Part shown: positions 46,068 to 46,113 of the stretch, one piece after another
How positions within the stretch are numbered: the first letter of the stretch is position 1
How the letters are laid out: each line of letters opens with the position of its first letter
Source: an uncultured Clostridia bacterium
GTDB taxonomy: Bacteria; Bacillota; Clostridia; TANB77; CAG-508
Length of the DNA stretch: 46,113 bases
Assembly: GCA_947629765.1 (NCBI GenBank)
Contig: CANREW010000008.1
Location: 1 to 46,113 of the forward strand
Direction of reading: 5' to 3'
Position numbers and translations under genes: made by a program
Notes under the pieces: model-generated
Seen by the model: only the letters and a program-made list of their open reading frames with translations
The model's database searches: none
Told to the model about the DNA's origin: nothing

Positions 46068-46113
46068 TGGTGCGCCATCGCGGGTTCGAACCGCGGACCT
46101 TGTGATTAAGAGT
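46068..46113 (-). tRNA. tRNA-Lys (CTT), 3' part, cut by window edge
   Basis: On the minus strand: anticodon loop CTCTTAA with anticodon CTT (46110-46108), T-arm CGCGG-TTCGAAC-CCGCG, acceptor strand ATGGCGC, discriminator A and an encoded CCA. The 5' half lies outside the window. Confidence 0.9.

Overview
The window is very AT-rich, with strong Shine-Dalgarno sites and Firmicute-type genes. These include a Clostridia-style pyrC-pyrF-pyrK-pyrD operon, a dimodular NRPS ending in a reductase, a 7TM histidine kinase, a class III (pilin-type) signal peptide and ABC-F and serine recombinase genes. The best fit is an uncultivated, probably gut-dwelling, low-GC Clostridia-like bacterium; the species cannot be named from this alone.

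Layout. 1-3.3 kb: antitoxin fragment, a small gene with a perfect promoter, and a large serine recombinase with a small companion gene. 3.3-9.0 kb: a minus-strand defence-like island (OLD ATPase/nuclease, RloB-like TOPRIM protein, two RloA-like AAA ATPases, one small helical protein). 9.1-11.3 kb: PatB/MalY C-S lyase, a cluster of hairpins and a zinc-carboxypeptidase remnant. 11.4-14.5 kb: secreted nuclease and a membrane c-di-GMP protein. 14.5-19.4 kb: rRNA methyltransferase plus pyrD, pyrK, pyrF, pyrC. 19.4-20.1 kb: a repeat-flanked cassette with a PBECR-like nuclease and a structured RNA, then a divergent PyrE-like gene. 21.2-27.6 kb: a complete diversity-generating retroelement (reverse transcriptase, template repeat, Avd, MutS-like protein and a pilin-like target with a C-type-lectin variable repeat). 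It is preceded by a leader peptide containing a (TG)n tract and an intrinsic terminator. 27.7-30.2 kb: AAA/DUF4143 ATPase and HtrA protease. 30.4-40.9 kb: NRPS, histidine kinase and HD-GYP response regulator. 41-46.1 kb: DUF4190 protein, ABC-F ATPase, CorA, AsnRS, thioesterase and a partial tRNA-Lys.

Main observation. Seven genes look broken, and nine one-base shifts repair all of them. All nine have the same form: the last in-frame codon before the break is CGG, and skipping its C (+1) restores the family reading frame with GGN (Gly). In most cases the Gly is a conserved family residue (PyrD PRPGN, PyrK PGQF, PyrF LGG, HtrA, the RsmB-like enzyme, recombinase, DGR lectin). Scanning by eye, I found no in-frame CGG in the other intact genes except two in one compositionally foreign gene (21176-21616), while CGG in other phases is common and harmless. 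This suggests that CGG is not read as Arg in this organism but acts as a +1 slippage site to Gly. A systematic sequencing error is the main alternative; all nine sites lie in minus-strand genes, and raw reads must be checked.

Second observation. The DGR/pilin operon appears to sit behind a phase-variable attenuator. The number of dinucleotide repeats in a short leader ORF decides whether ribosomes run into the terminator stem.
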